From positions 19,585,501 to 19,649,500 of the forward strand of contig NC_092569.1 in assembly GCF_037975245.1 (NCBI RefSeq): DNA of 64,000 bases, in the 5' to 3' direction. Of this stretch, positions 61,018 to 64,000 are shown piece by piece. A program made the translations under genes and the position numbers. Position 1 is the first letter of the stretch. Each line of letters starts with the position of its first letter. This DNA is from Apostichopus japonicus (lineage: Eukaryota > Echinodermata > Holothuroidea > Aspidochirotida > Stichopodidae). The notes under the pieces were generated by a model. The model worked only from the letters and a program-made list of their open reading frames with translations. It searched no databases and was not told where the DNA came from.

Positions 61018-63000
61018 CTACAGATCAGTGAAAATTTGACCAAACTTATGAAGCTTGCACGTAAATGATAAACTAGACTGTTTTTTTTTTTTTAAAACAG
61101 GTTATGAAAAGTATCTTAAATATCATTAAACAGTTGGGTACAATAGTTAAACTCACTCTTCCATCTTTTTTCTCTATGGTACTTGTTCCTTTGCTTTTTG
61201 GACTCTTGGATAAACTCTTTTGTTCTGCGAAGGGTACCAATATATCATCTTAAAACATGTCTTTAAGCCATATATAACACAGTTCTCCTCTTCTGTTGTT
61301 ACCTCCACACTGGTGTCGTACATCACAGGAAAGCTCACCCTTGACTTAGATATTTGGCTTTTCAATTCCTGCTGGAAAAAAGAAACAGCAAAGTATTCAT
61401 CATTTGAAAAAAAATAAATAAAGTTGTCACCACAAAGTTATGTGAGATTTGCTTCCACTATAGTCTCAAAAAAACAATCCCAAAGTTTGAAGCAGACTGT
61501 ATAAAGCTGAAAATTTGAACGAGAGTGTCATCACCATTGCAACCAGAATCAAATGCCCAGAATACAGAGATAATAAATCATGGGCTAAATCTTTGTTTGT
61601 TTTTATGATCTTTAAAAATATAAAATTTTAGAAACAGAAATGCACTGAGCCAACTTATTTATAGGCCTAATCGTTTTTAGTTGTTATTTTGCTTGCTCAC
61701 ATAACAAGCCTGTTTAGACCTAGGCTGGAGGAGAATCAGTACTTTGTTACACTAAGTTTGTCTACGGTCGTTTTGATTTAGTCTTACTAGTAGTACTAAA
61801 GTATATAATGGACCGGCGAAGACTAGAGAATACCCAGAGTTTTAGCAACTGCGTTAAACTGTATCATCTGATCTATTATTTACGCCAATGAGTTTCATTC
61901 AATCTAGGATCAAAAAGAGAAAACTAATTAATCTTAACCTTTAAACTTTGCTACTAAACAGATATGCTTGAATTACAAATAAATGTCAAAAAAACATCAT
62001 AATCTAAGAATCGATGCATATACATACACATAAACAGAATAATTTGAATTCGCGCAAGTGAACCCTGCACTACATTGGACAGTAAAAAAACGTGCAATTA
62101 GACCAAACTAAACATACTAAATTTTCCGTTACTTCTACATAAAATATCAATACAAATACAACAACTTACTCTTTTGGCAGTATACTAAAAGCACATGTTA
62201 TAATAACTTCAGACTATCAAGCTTTCCTGAGAAAAAAAACGGTTAATACTTCTAACAGTAAGCAAGTCGACCGTGAAGGAATGTCGCAATTGTTTCCTGG
62301 GCGTGACCGGAAATTAAATACTAAAAAATGATAAATGAAAAGGTTAAATAGAACTGAAGCGTGCATCCTGACTGCTCGCAACATATAATACCGTTGACTA
62401 GCCAACATAATGTGTTCAGCCGACTGTGACTGTACGTTTGAAGGTCTAGCCTTGCTTATTCAATATCACAAAGCCTACCCATTTAGATTCACATGGGAAA
62501 TTACAGGAAATCTTTACCAAATGAGTGTAGACTTCAAATAAACTATTGAGCCTTATAGTTCCAGCATTTGTTTGGGAATAAATTAGAAGATTATGTGCCA
62601 CTGTTCAATCTAGCCCAATACACACATAACACATTGTTAATTGGTGTTTAGAATGCACACTTTAGTGTTGAGAATGCACTGCAGTACCCAGTAGAAGCCT
62701 ATAGGCTACTCACTGTCATTGCACTTGTGTATTGCGAAACGCCAACGTGACAACGGTAGCGTTACACTAACCATAATACAGTACTAGTGCCAGTGGCCTA
62801 ACAATTAACTTTAATTTTACCTTCTAGTTAAAGGAATAACAGGTAGGCCGATGATGCAGTTAATACCTCCATTCTTCTAAAGACCTTCTTGGGTGATTTA
62901 CGGTTGAAAGTTGCTTAGAGTGATCGTATGAAACTATGCCAAGCCCAGCAAGCTGCCGTTGCCTCTCGGTTTCCAAATTGAAGTGAATCGAATTGGGTTA
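61018..63000. other. Interior of the CACTG-ended element, no gene seen
   Basis: AT-rich, with short frames only. I found no transposase motif in either strand. Confidence 0.4.
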
Positions 63001-63383
63001 AAATACATTAGTCCGTCGACACCGACTAAGCTACGATTATGGCGTAAATCGGGTGTCCGTATCGTTCTTAGTCCATGGGTTAAAATACCTTAGTCCGTCG
63101 CCACCGACTAAGCTGCGATTATATTTTCCTTAGTCAGTGTAAACTAACTAAGAAGCAGCGATGAAACGAAGATTTTTGCTAGTCCGGGTGCATTGACTAA
63201 CGTTAAAGACTAATTTAACGTTAGTCCGTGGCAATATTGACTAGTTTATTTTTTCAGTGTATGACACTTGCCCTTTACCTTTTAGAATTTAGAGTAAACA
63301 GACAAGTCTACTTTTGATATACTCTTTGAATTCAGTAAAATTTAAATGAATTGTATATAATAATGTTTTAAATATTACCATAT

Positions 63384-64000
63384 ATGGATCCCATTCTCCA
63401 GGGACGTATTATGGTGGACTTTAAAGGTGAAGTGGGGGGGGGGGAGGAATTCCGACTGATTTATAAATCTGAACTTTTATGGAAAGGCCAAAGGCGAACA
63501 AATAATTTCATAAAGGAGGAGGACTGCCCTGGGGTCATTGAAACTGACTCCTACGTAGAGAGGGGGGGGGGAGGGTCTGGAGGTCCTCCCCACTTTCTGA
63601 TTTTAAGTATAGACGTCAAAAGGCACATTTCTACCTGACATAAAAGCGTTTCATCTAATACATCGTAACGTTTACTCATCAGAAATGCAAACTGGGCTCG
63701 TTTAAAACACCGAAAGGGAAATGCTACGTATAAAGACTAGTAACGTGCACAAGTGAGTGAAGGAGGGGGGACACCGTTCGGTCGGAGATTCCTAAAATCA
63801 GTGGGGTTAGAATCCGTCCAATCCTCTATTTGCGGACCCCCCTGCGCATTTCTATCTCACCTAAAAGCGTTTCATCCAATACATCGTAACGTTTACTCAC
63901 CTAAAAGATATTTGAATAGGAACATGTCGACAAATAAGTTCAGTTTCATCTTTCAAAAATTACCTGGGAATATTTTTACTTTCTAACTTCAACGTAACAG
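63384..64000 (+). repeat. Unit E: 5' flank of another FREP unit, cut by the window end
   Basis: The blocks gggctcgtttaaaacaccga, tgctacgtataaagactagt and the following text match unit B at about 17380-17690, which precedes exon 1 there, up to aactt-gaaacag-like sequence at 64000. A gene copy may follow beyond the window. Confidence 0.65.

Larger units (their letters stand above)
58472..63259. mobile_element. 4.8 kb element with CACTG ends and GACTAA/TTAGTC subterminal repeats
   Basis: The left end is CACTGAAAA and the right end TTTTTTCAGTG, both bordered by TA. About 390 bases at the left and 250 at the right are dense in GACTAA/TTAGTC in both orientations (for example ccgactaa, ttagtcgg). 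Such clusters are usual for binding sites of transposases in CACTA-like and related DNA transposons. No transposase is visible and target duplication is at best TA, so it is treated as non-autonomous and unclassified. Confidence 0.6.

Noticed and set aside
63384-63638. 84-residue frame starting MDPILQGRIMVDFKG
   Set aside because: It lies in the unit 5' flank with G runs. The matching segments of units B and D do not keep the frame.

Overview
The window is AT-rich animal genomic DNA. Coding sequence is split into short exons with GT/AG introns, and retrotransposons (CR1-like, Tx1-like), inverted-repeat DNA elements and micro/minisatellites are abundant. The recognisable host genes all belong to one family of secreted fibrinogen-related proteins (FREPs). 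Such expanded families of fibrinogen-domain lectins are known from invertebrates (echinoderms, amphioxus, molluscs). A marine invertebrate, perhaps an echinoderm, is my guess; the sequence does not settle it.

The layout is a decayed tandem array of one ancestral unit on the + strand. Unit A (1-16914) begins inside intron 1 and runs through the last exon (about 9078) and a long 3' flank, which is split by a 4.5 kb CR1-like LINE (12161-16697). Unit B (16915 to about 31290) holds the only copy I can read as intact. Its eight exons between 18044 and 28298 join in phase to an open frame of 551 codons including the stop. A remnant of one intron (about 31380-32150) follows. Unit C (signal exon at 32972, then about 34229-46443) is a close duplicate of A. 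Unit D (51278-56640) keeps the 5' end of a unit and its 3' flank but has lost the whole gene body. A fifth unit (E) starts at about 63384 and runs off the window. A 4.8 kb inverted-repeat element (46444-51274) lies between C and D. It carries a nested TTAA-flanked MITE and a 5'-truncated Tx1-like LINE. A second inverted-repeat element (58472-63259) with a nested foldback lies between D and E.

The encoded protein has an unusual order: signal peptide, a short linker exon, two-thirds of a fibrinogen domain (no C-terminal exon), a TIL-like cysteine-rich domain, a short VWC-like segment, an EGF-like domain, then a full-length fibrinogen domain. The last fibrinogen exon is rich in Tyr and Asp and lacks both cysteines of the usual C-terminal disulfide. 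A and C carry different lesions: a nonsense codon and a frameshift in A; an exon-removing deletion, a frameshift and a lost cysteine in C. This suggests birth-and-death evolution after the A-B block was copied to C-D. False duplication of two haplotypes during assembly is an alternative that cannot be excluded here.

Absence and presence of insertions between the paired units gives near-exact pre-integration sites for the CR1-like LINE and for the 4.8 kb element.
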